NCBI GenBank assembly: GCA_963676905.2 | Contig: CAXXVE010000001.1 | Location: forward strand, 1 to 64,000 | DNA length: 64,000 nucleotides | DNA from: Oceanispirochaeta sp963676905 | GTDB lineage: Bacteria > Spirochaetota > Spirochaetia > DSM-2461 | Direction: 5' to 3' | Shown: piece after piece, positions 35,277 through 44,162 of the stretch | Layout: each line of letters starts with the position of its first letter | Position numbering within the stretch: the stretch's first letter is position 1 | Translations under genes and position numbers: made by a program | Notes under the pieces: model-generated | What the model was told of the DNA's origin: nothing | Databases searched by the model: none | What the model saw: only the letters and a program-made list of their open reading frames with translations

Positions 35277-35305
35277 TTAATAGCATCCGCCTGTTCAGCT
35301 GTCAA
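35277..35305 (-). promoter_or_regulatory. Promoter of the uroD-type/rbs operon
   Basis: On the minus strand a perfect TTGACA (35305-35300), a 17-base spacer and TATTAA (35282-35277) form a strong housekeeping-type promoter. The predicted start site is about 35270 and the first gene starts at 35203. Confidence 0.7.
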
Positions 35306-35370
35306 GTTTTATATACAAATTATTTCATTGATAGTAGAATGGGGTGCAAACAACTGTTCAGGGGACTTTC

Positions 35371-37626
35371 ATGCCAACAATAAAAGATGTAGCCAGACTG
35401 GCCGGAGTATCACACGGTACTGTTTCCAATGTTCTGAACGGAAAAGTCCATGTAAGCAAGGCCAAGGTTGAGAAGATCCATCAGGCCGTTCAGGAACTGG
35501 GATATGTCCCCACGGCGGCGGCCAGGAACCTGAAATCAAGCAAGTCCATGAATATTGCCATAATTCTCCCTTTTGTGACGGACCAGCACTATGCGCTCAT
35601 TTATAATGGCATAGAACAGATTCTCAGCGAGGCCGGTTATCTTGTCAGCCTCTATATCAGCCATGAGAACCCCAAAAAAGAGTCGGACATAATTGAGATG
35701 GTAATGCAGCAGAGGGTTGATGCCATTATAAGCTGCCCCAGTGACCCTGAATCCACACTGAACAAGATCAGGACAATGAGTGATACGATTCCTGTCTGTT
35801 TTATAGAAAGGGACATCCCTGTGGATTCTGAAGTATCGGAGTACAAATACAACTTCATCGGTTTTAACCACAGGGAGACCATACGGGAGATTATCCGGAT
35901 CTACAGAAAGGACGGCGCTGAGAACTTTGCCCTTATCTGCGGACCGGGAGAGTTCTCCTCGGAATCTGACTGTATAGAAGGATTCGCAAGGGAGTGCGGT
36001 ATCACCGATCCCGAGAGCTCCCCCCATATTATCCATACCGACAACAACAAGGAGAGCGGATTCAGGGGGGCTATAGAGCTCTTTCAATCCTCCTTCATCC
36101 CTGAAGTGGTTATCTGCACATCCAGCCCCCTGGCCGCAAGCGCCCGGAAGGCCCTTGAGTTTACAGGCACCTATCTTACTATACAGCCTGAAATTATTGA
36201 ACTGGGGGACGAATCCTGGATCAACAGGCACAAGGAGAGGATCTATGTATCACGGCAGTCTATCAAGTCGGGGGAAATGGCTGCGGAGATCATACTTGAA
36301 AACCTTGAAAATCCTGTCTTTCATGAGACAAGAAAACGGCTCGTAAACAATATCATTACCGAAACAAGAACAGATGAAAAACAGACTGTCCCTCATAACG
36401 AGAGCAGGACAGTGCTGAGAGTAGCCATGCTGGAGGGAAATATTTCAAAGGCCCTCATCTCCATAATCAAGGATTTTGAGTACCGTGAAGACTGTCAGGT
36501 TGAGATCGTGCAGCACTCCTATGATGAGCTTTATGAGGCCACTTCAGACTTCGGCAGGTCCTCGGAGTTCGACATCCTACAGATTGACCTTCCCTGGATG
36601 GAGGAGAATGTTAACAACGGGATTCTTCTGAATCTTGACAACTACATAGATCAGGTTCACGGATTCAAACAGCGTAATATCCCGGGAGCCCTTGAGAGCT
36701 ATGCCCTCTTCAACAACTCCTACTACGCCATTCCCTTCATCTTCGGCTCGCAGCTCCTCTTCTACAGGAAGGACCTCTTTGAAAACAGAACACTGCAGAA
36801 CAGTTATTACGAGCAGTACAAGACTCCCCTCCGCCCCCCGCGGAACTGGAGCGAGTTCAATGCGGTGGCCCGGTTCTTCACCAGAAAGTACAATCCCGAA
36901 TCACCGGTTCTCTATGGAACGACACTGGGAGGACAGGACTCTTCCGGAGCTGTCTGTGAAGTGCTTCCAAGAATATGGGGATTCAAGGGGAATGTATTTG
37001 ATGAAAGCGGAAAAATAATCCTCGACCATCCCGAAGCCCTTCAGGGAATCAGAAACTACTGCGAGAGCTACAACTATGCGCCTGAAGGCTCCCAGGACTA
37101 CTGGTGGAACGAACAGGTGGAGACCTTTGCTTCCGGCGAGACCGCCATGATGGTACTCTTTGTGGCCCATGCCACAGGAATCTCCGACCGCCAGCACTCC
37201 AGGATTGTCGGGCGGATCGGCTATGAGACACTGCCTGGAGGCGTGTCCCTTATGGGGGGCTGGTCCCTGGGAATACAGACAGAGTCACGCCACAGGAATC
37301 TGGCATTCAGTTTTCTCAAATGGATATCCAACAAGGACAATGCGGTTCCCTACATGATTCTGGGAGGATCAAATCCTTCAAACTATCTTTATAACTCTCC
37401 GGAACTGAACCTTATCTATCCCTGGCTTGCCAAATCCATAGAGAGTTTCAGGGGAAGCCGCAAACGATTTGTCCCCCGGGGGAAAAACGGAACATTTAAA
37501 GAAAGAGAGTTTGAGAGGATAGTGGGACGCCATATCAATGCCTGCATAAAGGGCGGTCTGAGCCCGGAAGAAGCCGTTGAAACCATCTGCCGTGATCTGA
37601 AGAAAGAACTGGAAACTTCCCTTTAG
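35371..37626 (+). CDS. LacI-family regulator fused to a type-1 extracellular solute-binding-protein domain
   Basis: The 751-residue protein has an unusual three-part layout. Residues 1-58 are a LacI DNA-binding domain (TIKDVARLAGVSHGTVSNVL, then hinge helix AAARNLKSS). Residues 60-335 are the usual periplasmic-type ligand domain (NIAIILPFVTDQHYALIYNG). After a short linker (about 336-346), residues 347-745 resemble an ABC sugar-binding protein (FDILQIDLPWMEE, GILLNLDNYI, YYAIPFIFGSQLLFYRKDLF, SGETAMM, SFLKWISNKD). No signal peptide is present, so both ligand domains should be cytoplasmic. The start at ATG 35371 has GGGGA upstream. It probably controls the divergent operon. Confidence 0.88.
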   Translation: MPTIKDVARLAGVSHGTVSNVLNGKVHVSKAKVEKIHQAVQELGYVPTAAARNLKSSKSMNIAIILPFVTDQHYALIYNGIEQILSEAGYLVSLYISHENPKKESDIIEMVMQQRVDAIISCPSDPESTLNKIRTMSDTIPVCFIERDIPVDSEVSEYKYNFIGFNHRETIREIIRIYRKDGAENFALICGPGEFSSESDCIEGFARECGITDPESSPHIIHTDNNKESGFRGAIELFQSSFIPEVVICTSSPLAASARKALEFTGTYLTIQPEIIELGDESWINRHKERIYVSRQSIKSGEMAAEIILENLENPVFHETRKRLVNNIITETRTDEKQTVPHNESRTVLRVAMLEGNISKALISIIKDFEYREDCQVEIVQHSYDELYEATSDFGRSSEFDILQIDLPWMEENVNNGILLNLDNYIDQVHGFKQRNIPGALESYALFNNSYYAIPFIFGSQLLFYRKDLFENRTLQNSYYEQYKTPLRPPRNWSEFNAVARFFTRKYNPESPVLYGTTLGGQDSSGAVCEVLPRIWGFKGNVFDESGKIILDHPEALQGIRNYCESYNYAPEGSQDYWWNEQVETFASGETAMMVLFVAHATGISDRQHSRIVGRIGYETLPGGVSLMGGWSLGIQTESRHRNLAFSFLKWISNKDNAVPYMILGGSNPSNYLYNSPELNLIYPWLAKSIESFRGSRKRFVPRGKNGTFKEREFERIVGRHINACIKGGLSPEEAVETICRDLKKELETSL

Positions 37627-37736
37627 ACTTTTTGAAGTCCTCTGCAGCAGAACATGAATTCCCCCTTGCTTATGCATTATTATTTGAATCACAGTGCCGG
37701 AGCAGTACTCTCTGAGCCGGCGTTGAGGAGGATAAT

Positions 37737-38120
37737 ATGGAAATGACCCTGACCACACCTGCCCTGCTCTTCCCTGCAATATCCCTTCTGCTTCTGGCCT
37801 ACACAAACAGATACCTCACTCTTGCAGGACTTATCAGAGATCTGTGCAACCGCCAGAACCGGGATAACTTTATTTCGGGGCAGATAGAAAACCTGAGAAC
37901 ACGTATCTACCTTATCCGAAACATGCAGATTCTGGGGGTCAGCGCCTTTTTCCTCTGCGTTCTTTCCATGCTGTTCCTCTTTTTTACACTCACCCTTGTG
38001 GGAGAAATATGTTTTGCCGCCAGTCTTATAAGCCTCCTTCTCTCTCTGACCCTCTCACTCAGGGAAATAAGCATCTCTGTAGGCGCCCTGAACCTGCAGC
38101 TTCACAGCTGCGAAGAGTAG
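37737..38120 (+). CDS. DUF2721-family membrane protein
   Basis: The 127-residue protein has hydrophobic helices at about residues 6-24, 64-86 and 88-108. A conserved charged loop lies between the first two (YLTLAGLIRDLC, IENLRTRIYLIRNMQ). This is the DUF2721 pattern, and the function is unknown. A strong ribosome site (GAGGAGG) precedes the ATG. It stands alone between the LacI-type gene and the ExbB-type gene, about 205 bases from each iron-uptake gene start, and need not be part of that operon. Confidence 0.75.
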   Translation: MEMTLTTPALLFPAISLLLLAYTNRYLTLAGLIRDLCNRQNRDNFISGQIENLRTRIYLIRNMQILGVSAFFLCVLSMLFLFFTLTLVGEICFAASLISLLLSLTLSLREISISVGALNLQLHSCEE

Positions 38121-38215
38121 TTAATTCAAAAGAAAGACAGGGACCCCGCTATCAGGGAACACCCGCCCCCTGGCTGCAGAGATTTACAAAATGAAGTTCC
38201 CTTCCTGCAGGGCGC

Positions 38216-38244
38216 TTGACAGTTAATCGAAATCAACATAGCTT
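38216..38244 (+). promoter_or_regulatory. Candidate promoter and dyad upstream of the exbB-exbD-tonB genes
   Basis: TTGACA (38216-38221) is a perfect -35 box. With a 17-base spacer the -10 would be TAGCTT, which is weak. An imperfect 16-base dyad with GTT and AAC ends (38222-38237) fills the spacer, where an iron-responsive repressor could bind. Confidence 0.35.
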
Positions 38245-38326
38245 CTCCTAACATAAATAGCTCAGTCATCTTTCTGTGCAGCTTTACAGGAAAGGAGACT
38301 GAGCAAACCCCTTTTAGGAATGATTG

Positions 38327-38893
38327 ATGACTGTTATTGAATATATAAAGATGGGTGGAGCCATCAACTGGATTCTCTTTGCCGCCTTTCTGACAACCTT
38401 TTTCATCGCGTTTGAAAGAATCATCTACTTTGCCGCCACCGCAGGGAAGCGGAATCAGCGCTCCCAGTCCGCCAGAATGCGGCGGATCTCAAGGGAAACA
38501 GCCGGGATTCCGGGAGACACCAGAAATGAAATACTTGAAAGACAGGGCACCCTTCTATACGAAGAGATGAAAAAAGGCCTCTGGATTATAAGCTTTCTGT
38601 CAGCAGCGTCCCCCTCCCTGGGGCTTCTGGGCACTGTTCTGGGACTGATCAGAGCCTTTCAGGATATGGCCGGCAGCGGTGCCACCGGAAGCATCGAGGA
38701 ATTTTCCGCCGGGATCTGGATGGCCATGCTTACAACGGCCTGCGGTTTGATTGTCGCTCTTCCAGCTCTCTTCTTCTCCCGCTTCTTCTCGGCTGTAATA
38801 GCAGGACGTTCTCTGAGTATCACAATGTCAGTGGATGAGGATCTGAACGGAAAGGAGTACACCAAAGGAGCCCGATGTGCTCAGGTTTCATAG
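38327..38893 (+). CDS. exbB: ExbB/TolQ/MotA-type proton channel protein
   Basis: This is the inner-membrane motor subunit that uses proton flow to energise TonB. Membrane helix 1 is at about residues 13-32 (INWILFAAFLTTFFIAFERI). Helices 2 and 3 are at about 88-112 (SAASPSLGLLGTVLGLIRAF) and 132-160 (MAMLTTACGLIVALPALFFS). At 188 residues it is shorter than E. coli ExbB (244), mainly through a short cytoplasmic loop. The start at ATG 38327 has AGGA upstream; a TTG lies just before it. It is followed by exbD with a 17-base overlap. Confidence 0.88.
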   Translation: MTVIEYIKMGGAINWILFAAFLTTFFIAFERIIYFAATAGKRNQRSQSARMRRISRETAGIPGDTRNEILERQGTLLYEEMKKGLWIISFLSAASPSLGLLGTVLGLIRAFQDMAGSGATGSIEEFSAGIWMAMLTTACGLIVALPALFFSRFFSAVIAGRSLSITMSVDEDLNGKEYTKGARCAQVS

Positions 38894-39281
38894 CCCGGAA
38901 ACTGAAGAGGGGATGAATCTGACTCCTCTCATCGATGTCGTATTTATTCTGCTCATCTTCTTTATAATATCCACCCAGTTCAAGACCCACAGCCTTCCCC
39001 TGGACCTGCCGGAGGCGGGGGGCGAAAGCACCACCCCGGTCAACGATCCTCTGCAGATAAGTATCGACAGGGAGGGGCTTCTCTACCTGGAGGGGACTGT
39101 CCTGGAGCTTTCTGAGCTGAGTGAAAGGATCTCTGATGCATACAGTAAAGATCCCGGCCTTGTTCTTGTTCTGGACAGTCACAGGGAAACCGTTTTTGAA
39201 ACAGTACTGATGGTACTTTCGGAGGTTAAGGATGCGGGAATCACGAATATTCATTTCCGGCACGAAGCGCTACGGGATTAG
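38877..39281 (+). CDS. exbD: ExbD/TolR-type energy-transduction protein
   Basis: The 134-residue protein has one membrane helix (about 14-34) bearing the essential aspartate in NLTPLIDVVFILLIFFIIST. A small periplasmic domain follows (LPLDLPEAGG, ISIDREGLLYLEG). It works with ExbB and TonB. The GTG start at 38877 is preceded by AAAGGAG and lies inside the end of exbB. The 3' end overlaps tonB by 50 bases. Confidence 0.9.
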   Translation: MLRFHSPETEEGMNLTPLIDVVFILLIFFIISTQFKTHSLPLDLPEAGGESTTPVNDPLQISIDREGLLYLEGTVLELSELSERISDAYSKDPGLVLVLDSHRETVFETVLMVLSEVKDAGITNIHFRHEALRD

Positions 39282-39927
39282 TATTGTACTGACGGCGGCC
39301 CTCGGTTTCTCCGCTCTGGGGAGTGTCTCCCCCTCTCCCGAAACCGGGCATACAGAAGCACTGCCCGAGGCGCCCATGGCTGCCGTGCTCCTGAGCCCCC
39401 CCGCCGTGACGCCCCGGCTCAAGGAGAGCACAGAGATGCCGCAGACAGAGAATGAGCCCGCTCCGGTCTCCCCTCCGGAAACTGCTCCGGAAACTCCCCC
39501 GGAAGTATCAGACAGAACCGATGATATGGAAGTTGAGAACGAGGCTCCGGAAGTTCCGGCTGATCCTGTTCAGACTTCAGATGAGCCTGCCAGTTCAGAA
39601 ACGGCTCCTCCCTCCATTGACCCGCGGACTGCTGAGATACAGAGCGACTATAACCGCCGGGTCCTTACAGCCATCGCCCGCCGGAAGGTCTATCCGGCGG
39701 GAGCCAGACAGAGAGAGGAGGAAGACAGCGTAAAAGTCCGTATTCTTATTGACAGGCGGGGCCGTCTGATAGAGAGCGGAATAGTTGAATCCAGGGGACA
39801 CAGACTGCTTGAAGAGGCATCCCTCAGGGCTGCTTCCCGGGCAGCCCCCTTTCCCGCGCCCCCGGGGGATTCACACTCCTACGAGCTCATCTTTTATATG
39901 GAATACAGACTGGACAGCCGGGGGTAG
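39232..39927 (+). CDS. tonB: TonB-family protein
   Basis: The 231-residue protein has a single N-terminal anchor (about residues 13-32). A long proline- and glutamate-rich periplasmic spacer (about 45-130, many PETP/PEVP-type repeats) follows. The C-terminal TonB domain (about 140-228) has RRKVYPAGARQREEEDSVKV and a late SYELIFYMEYRL. It transmits energy from ExbBD to the outer-membrane receptor encoded next. The start overlaps exbD, so the three motor genes are one operon. Confidence 0.9.
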   Translation: MRESRIFISGTKRYGISIVLTAALGFSALGSVSPSPETGHTEALPEAPMAAVLLSPPAVTPRLKESTEMPQTENEPAPVSPPETAPETPPEVSDRTDDMEVENEAPEVPADPVQTSDEPASSETAPPSIDPRTAEIQSDYNRRVLTAIARRKVYPAGARQREEEDSVKVRILIDRRGRLIESGIVESRGHRLLEEASLRAASRAAPFPAPPGDSHSYELIFYMEYRLDSRG

Positions 39928-39997
39928 CCTCCTATCTGCCTGCTATGTCTTCGGGCGGGAAAACTTCCCAGGCGATCAATTAACCATTCAATCATTA

Positions 39998-40011
39998 TTA
40001 ATACGTATTAA
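39998..40011. promoter_or_regulatory. Perfect 14-base palindrome upstream of the siderophore receptor
   Basis: TTAATACGTATTAA is self-complementary and lies 77 bases before the receptor start, in an AT-rich gap of 160 bases. Its place in an iron-uptake locus suggests a metalloregulator or other repressor site. It does not match the Fur consensus closely. Confidence 0.45.
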
Positions 40012-40087
40012 CTATTGATTAGAACGGTGATCTCTGCTAAGTTAGCCATGCCTTATTTTATTACATATATCAAACATGGAGAAACAA

Positions 40088-42199
40088 ATGACTCATAGAC
40101 ATATGAAATTGTTTTATCTTGCCGCCCTGCTGGTTCTGGCAAACACAAATTATATATTTTCTGACGAACAGGCTGAAGAAATACCTGTCATCACCATCGA
40201 TGGAGAGCGGGGAGAAGAGTTCATTCCCCTGCAGTCCACAGCGGGGGCCAAGACCCGGACTCCCATTGAAGAGATTCCCCAGTCCGTATCGGTTCTTGGC
40301 AAGGAGGAGATGGAGCAGAGAGGAGTCCAGAAAGTGGATGAAGCTCTCCGCTATACCCCCGGAGTCCTCGCCCAGCCTTTCGGCTCCGACTCTGATACGG
40401 ACTGGATCTATATAAGAGGCTTCGATGCCACTCAGAATGGAAAATACCTTGATGGACTGCAGCTCTTCTCCTACGGATTTGCAGGATTTATCACTGACAC
40501 TTATCTGATTGACGAAATAGAGGTTCTCCGCGGTCCCGCTTCTGTATTATATGGAGGAGCCAGTGCCGGAGGTTTGATAAATATAAAATCCAAGCTTGCC
40601 AACGGCGAGAACTTCTACAATGTGGATACCGGTGTTAACAGCGATCTCAACGGATACGGAGGCTTTGATATCGGTCACAGGTTTTCTGATTTCAGCCCCT
40701 GGAGCTTCAGAGTGACAGGCCTTGTAAAGGGTGGTGAGACAGGAACAGAATATGCAGACAATTTAAGGACGGCCATAGCTCCCAGTCTTCTTTTTGATCC
40801 CGATGAGGATACAACCCTGGAGATCTACAGCTCCTTCCAGTATGACAAACAGCGTCATGAAACAGGATTCCTCCCCTATGAGGGAACTGTTGTAGAGGCC
40901 CCCTCGGGAGGATACATCCCCAGAGATCTCTACATCAATGAACCCGATGAAGATGTGTTTGAAGGCATGCAGGCCAGTATAGGGTACAAACTGGAACACA
41001 CTATGAACGACAGGGTGACTCTTGTATCCAATACACGCTGGTTCTATACGGAACGGCAGGAGTACGGCCCCTATATCCTCGGGTGGAATGCAACCCGGGA
41101 TGCCCTGAGCCGGATCAACTTTGCCCATGATACTGCGGCTCATCTTGCAGAAACCGATAACCAGGCTCTCTTCCGCTTTGATACTGCAGCAGTCGAGCAC
41201 AATCTGATGACAGGAGTCAACTATCAGTTCTACAGGCTTGATCACTGGCAGGCGACAGGTGATGCACCGGATCTGGACCCCTGGAATCCTGTATATGGAA
41301 ATCCTCTTCCCGATCTCAATGATCCCTATCTGGACGAAGTCATCACAATGAACAAGGCCGGTATTTATATGCAGGACCAGATGAAGTTCGGAGAGGGCTG
41401 GATCATTACAGCCAATGGACGCTACGACAGCTACTGGACCGACCGCCGGGACCGTGCATACGGTGCGGACTACCAGATCCGTGACGGGGCCCTGAGCGGA
41501 CGAGCAGGACTGGCCTATACCTTTGACAGCGGATTTACACCCTATACAAGCATCTCCCGGTTTTTCGAGCCCCAGATAGGGACCGACGGCGACGGAGACC
41601 CTGTGGATGCCCAGAGGGGAGAACAGTATGAGGCGGGAGTAAAATATGTTCCCTCCTACATCGATGCCTTTATCACGCTCTCCTTTTTTGATGTGACACG
41701 CCGCAATACACTGCAGCAGAAATTCGTTGACGGCGGATGGGTTACGGACACTCTTGGAGAAGTCCAGTCTCAGGGAATGGAACTGGAAGTCAAGGCGAAG
41801 CCTCTGAGCGGCCTGACCCTGGCTGGCGGCCTGACCCTGCAAAAACAGCGCATCACTGACGATGTGGACCCGGGAGTCATTGGAAAACGGCCCTACCTTA
41901 TCCCCGCTGTAGCCGCCTCATTTACACCCTACTATACCATAGAGAATGGATGGGCGGAGGGGCTCTCCTTCGGCGGTGGAGTCCGCTACCAGGGGAAAAC
42001 ATATGCGGATAATGAAAACGACCTTGAGGTTCCCGCCTACACCGTCCTGGATCTCGGCATCCACTACCGACTTGAACACTGGAACTTCTCCTTCAATGTA
42101 AGCAACCTGCTTGATACGGTTTATACCGTCGGCAATGATGGGGCCATGAACTATGGAGAGGGAAGGACAATTCTGCTGAGAGCAGCTACGTCATACTGA
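40088..42199 (+). CDS. TonB-dependent siderophore receptor
   Basis: This outer-membrane, ligand-gated barrel is for a ferri-siderophore. The signal peptide is at about residues 1-25. The plug domain (about 45-170) starts with IEEIPQSVSVLGKEEMEQRG and has YTPGVLAQPFGSD, YIRGFDATQNG and the EIEVLRGPASVLYGGASAGG motif. The barrel (about 175-703) ends in an aromatic residue (RAATSY), as required for membrane insertion. Length is 703 from ATG 40088, which has GGAG upstream; an earlier ATG lies at 40076. It is the FhuA/FpvA-type siderophore group; the siderophore itself is not known. Confidence 0.92.
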   Translation: MTHRHMKLFYLAALLVLANTNYIFSDEQAEEIPVITIDGERGEEFIPLQSTAGAKTRTPIEEIPQSVSVLGKEEMEQRGVQKVDEALRYTPGVLAQPFGSDSDTDWIYIRGFDATQNGKYLDGLQLFSYGFAGFITDTYLIDEIEVLRGPASVLYGGASAGGLINIKSKLANGENFYNVDTGVNSDLNGYGGFDIGHRFSDFSPWSFRVTGLVKGGETGTEYADNLRTAIAPSLLFDPDEDTTLEIYSSFQYDKQRHETGFLPYEGTVVEAPSGGYIPRDLYINEPDEDVFEGMQASIGYKLEHTMNDRVTLVSNTRWFYTERQEYGPYILGWNATRDALSRINFAHDTAAHLAETDNQALFRFDTAAVEHNLMTGVNYQFYRLDHWQATGDAPDLDPWNPVYGNPLPDLNDPYLDEVITMNKAGIYMQDQMKFGEGWIITANGRYDSYWTDRRDRAYGADYQIRDGALSGRAGLAYTFDSGFTPYTSISRFFEPQIGTDGDGDPVDAQRGEQYEAGVKYVPSYIDAFITLSFFDVTRRNTLQQKFVDGGWVTDTLGEVQSQGMELEVKAKPLSGLTLAGGLTLQKQRITDDVDPGVIGKRPYLIPAVAASFTPYYTIENGWAEGLSFGGGVRYQGKTYADNENDLEVPAYTVLDLGIHYRLEHWNFSFNVSNLLDTVYTVGNDGAMNYGEGRTILLRAATSY

Positions 42200-42248
42200 T
42201 ACGAAGACTGCTGAAGTCAGGATTTACTGACTTATAGATTATATATCC

Positions 42249-42283
42249 CCCCGGGGACTGACCTTAAAACGCGGTCCCCGGGG
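42249..42283 (+). other. GC-rich hairpin between the receptor and binding-lipoprotein genes
   Basis: CCCCGGGGAC and GTCCCCGGGG pair over 10 bases with a 15-base loop. The stem ends directly before the ribosome site (AGGAG, 42286-42290) of the next gene. It may attenuate transcription or modulate translation. No T tract follows. Confidence 0.45.
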
Positions 42284-42297
42284 ACAGGAGCATGATA

Positions 42298-43191
42298 ATG
42301 AATAAACTACTGCTGACGGCCGCAGCGGCTCTGATACTCTCAGGGTGCGGTGCTGACAGGAAAGAGACAGACAGGACCCGGGAGACAAGGACCTACAGTG
42401 TTCAAGGAAAAGAGTATGTTGTCCCGGCCCACCCGGTGCGTATTGCCGCAGACTACTATACGGGAGAGCTTCTGAAACTGGGAGCCCCTCTGGTTGGAGC
42501 CGACCTCACATACACTTCCTCGGCATGGGAAGATCTCCTGGAGGGTTTAGCCGATACGGGCCAGTCCCTTGAATCCCTGATGGCCCTTCAGCCTGATCTG
42601 ATCATTACAATCAATTCAGAGAGAGTGGAGCAGTACAGCAGCATTGCTCCCACCGTACTGATTCCCTACGGCCTCTACAATCCCGAAGAGCTTATTATGG
42701 AGCTTTCCATACTGACATCCACTGAAGAGAGTGCAGAAACCTGGGTGAATGAGTTTAACGGGAGTATTGAGACCCTGAAGAGCCTTATCCCGGACAACGG
42801 AGAGAGCTATACAATTATCGATGCCTGGGGTGGCAGTGCCTACCTTTACGGAGAGCATTACGGAAGAGGCGGCTATATTCTTTACAACAAACTTGGACTG
42901 TCAGGCACCCCCGATGCTGAGAATGAGTACATCCGCCGGGCGGATTCATACATGAACCTGACAGTGGAGGCCCTGCCCCGTTTCGCCGGAGATGTGATCC
43001 TGCTGATGAGCGCAGGGGCAGAAGAAGGGGATAGTTCGTTTTTTACTGAAAACATCATTTGGGAATCGTTACCTGCGGTTCAGGAGGGAAATGTAATCCG
43101 TCTGGACTCTCAGGATTTTCAGTTCTCTGATCCATTCTCCCTCGATCTGCAGGTAGAGATTCTCGAAAGATTCTTCAGGGACAGACAGTGA
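42298..43191 (+). CDS. Ferri-siderophore-binding lipoprotein (ABC importer)
   Basis: The N-terminus is a lipoprotein signal with lipobox LSGC at about residue 17. The mature protein has the FecB/FhuD-type two-lobed fold: VVPAHPVRIAADYYTGELLK, ESLMALQPDLIITI and DAWGGSAYLYGEHYGRGGYI. It passes the siderophore from the receptor to the permease. I start at ATG 42298, which is 7 bases from AGGAG; ATG 42292 is too close to it. It overlaps the permease gene by 4 bases (GTGA). Confidence 0.88.
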   Translation: MNKLLLTAAAALILSGCGADRKETDRTRETRTYSVQGKEYVVPAHPVRIAADYYTGELLKLGAPLVGADLTYTSSAWEDLLEGLADTGQSLESLMALQPDLIITINSERVEQYSSIAPTVLIPYGLYNPEELIMELSILTSTEESAETWVNEFNGSIETLKSLIPDNGESYTIIDAWGGSAYLYGEHYGRGGYILYNKLGLSGTPDAENEYIRRADSYMNLTVEALPRFAGDVILLMSAGAEEGDSSFFTENIIWESLPAVQEGNVIRLDSQDFQFSDPFSLDLQVEILERFFRDRQ

Positions 43192-44162
43192 TTACAGCAA
43201 AACTCGCAGCCCTGACTCTTGTGCTTCTCTTTTCAATGGCAGTTTCCCTGTCCTACGGGGAGATATCCATGCCTCCCGGTGAGATTCTGGCAGCCCTTTT
43301 CGGCAGATCAAGCGATTACTACAACAGCCTCATTGCCAACATAAGGATACCCAGAGTTGTCTCGGGGGCCCTTATAGGTGCGGCCCTCAGCACCAGCGGC
43401 CTTTTAACAAGCACCGCATTGAGAAATCCTCTGGCGGACAGCGGAATTCTAGGTATACAGTCGGGAGCTACAGTCGGTGCACTGACAGCACTGCTTCTCT
43501 TTCCCTCTCTTGCCCCCTTCCTTCCCCTCTTTGCCTTTATCGGCGGATTGGCAGCCTTCACAGTACTGCTGCTTGTAAGTTCAGCGGGAAGAGGTTACGA
43601 ACCGAATAGAATAGTCCTGATCGGAGTAGCTGTGAACTCTGTGGGTACCTCCATTATAGGAATCATAACCCTTCTGAACGTATACAGAATCCGTGATGCC
43701 ATCACCTGGCTCAGCGGGTCACTGGCCTCCATAAGCAGAAGCCAGATGCAGATCATATCAGTCTACACTCTCATTTTTATTCTTTTCACCTTTTTCCTAA
43801 TCCCTCTGCTGAAGATGCTCCTGCTGGAGGATTCAGCCGTGACCGGCCTGGGATACAATCCGGGAATACTGAGGATCACCGTATCTCTGTGCGCTGTACT
43901 TCTGGCCAGTGCGGGTGTGGCCTTTGCCGGAGTGATTTCATTTATAGGAATCATAGCTCCTCAGCTTGCAAGAAGGATCATCGGCCACAGGATGGAGGCC
44001 CTGCTTCCGGCATCTCTTCTGATGGGGGCTGTACTTGTTGTCCTAACCGACCTGCTTCAAAGGATACTCTTTTCCCCCATGGAGATTCCCGTTGGTATCC
44101 TTATCGGGATTATTGGGGCGCCCCTCTTTATTGTTCTCGCCTCAGGAGGTAACAGACGATGA
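43188..44162 (+). CDS. Ferri-siderophore ABC transporter permease (FecCD family)
   Basis: The 324-residue protein has about nine to ten membrane helices. FecCD motifs are IRIPRVVSGALIGAALSTSG at about residues 47-66, LADSGILGIQSGATVGAL, and the ATPase-facing GVAFAGVISFIGIIAPQLAR at about 243-262. It begins with GTG overlapping the stop of the lipoprotein gene and ends overlapping the ATPase gene. It forms the inner-membrane channel, probably as a homodimer, since only one permease gene is present. Confidence 0.92.
   Translation: MITAKLAALTLVLLFSMAVSLSYGEISMPPGEILAALFGRSSDYYNSLIANIRIPRVVSGALIGAALSTSGLLTSTALRNPLADSGILGIQSGATVGALTALLLFPSLAPFLPLFAFIGGLAAFTVLLLVSSAGRGYEPNRIVLIGVAVNSVGTSIIGIITLLNVYRIRDAITWLSGSLASISRSQMQIISVYTLIFILFTFFLIPLLKMLLLEDSAVTGLGYNPGILRITVSLCAVLLASAGVAFAGVISFIGIIAPQLARRIIGHRMEALLPASLLMGAVLVVLTDLLQRILFSPMEIPVGILIGIIGAPLFIVLASGGNRR

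Noticed and set aside
40763..41842. 359-residue minus-strand frame inside the siderophore receptor
   Set aside because: The receptor is unmistakable, and the antisense product has no motif or ribosome site.
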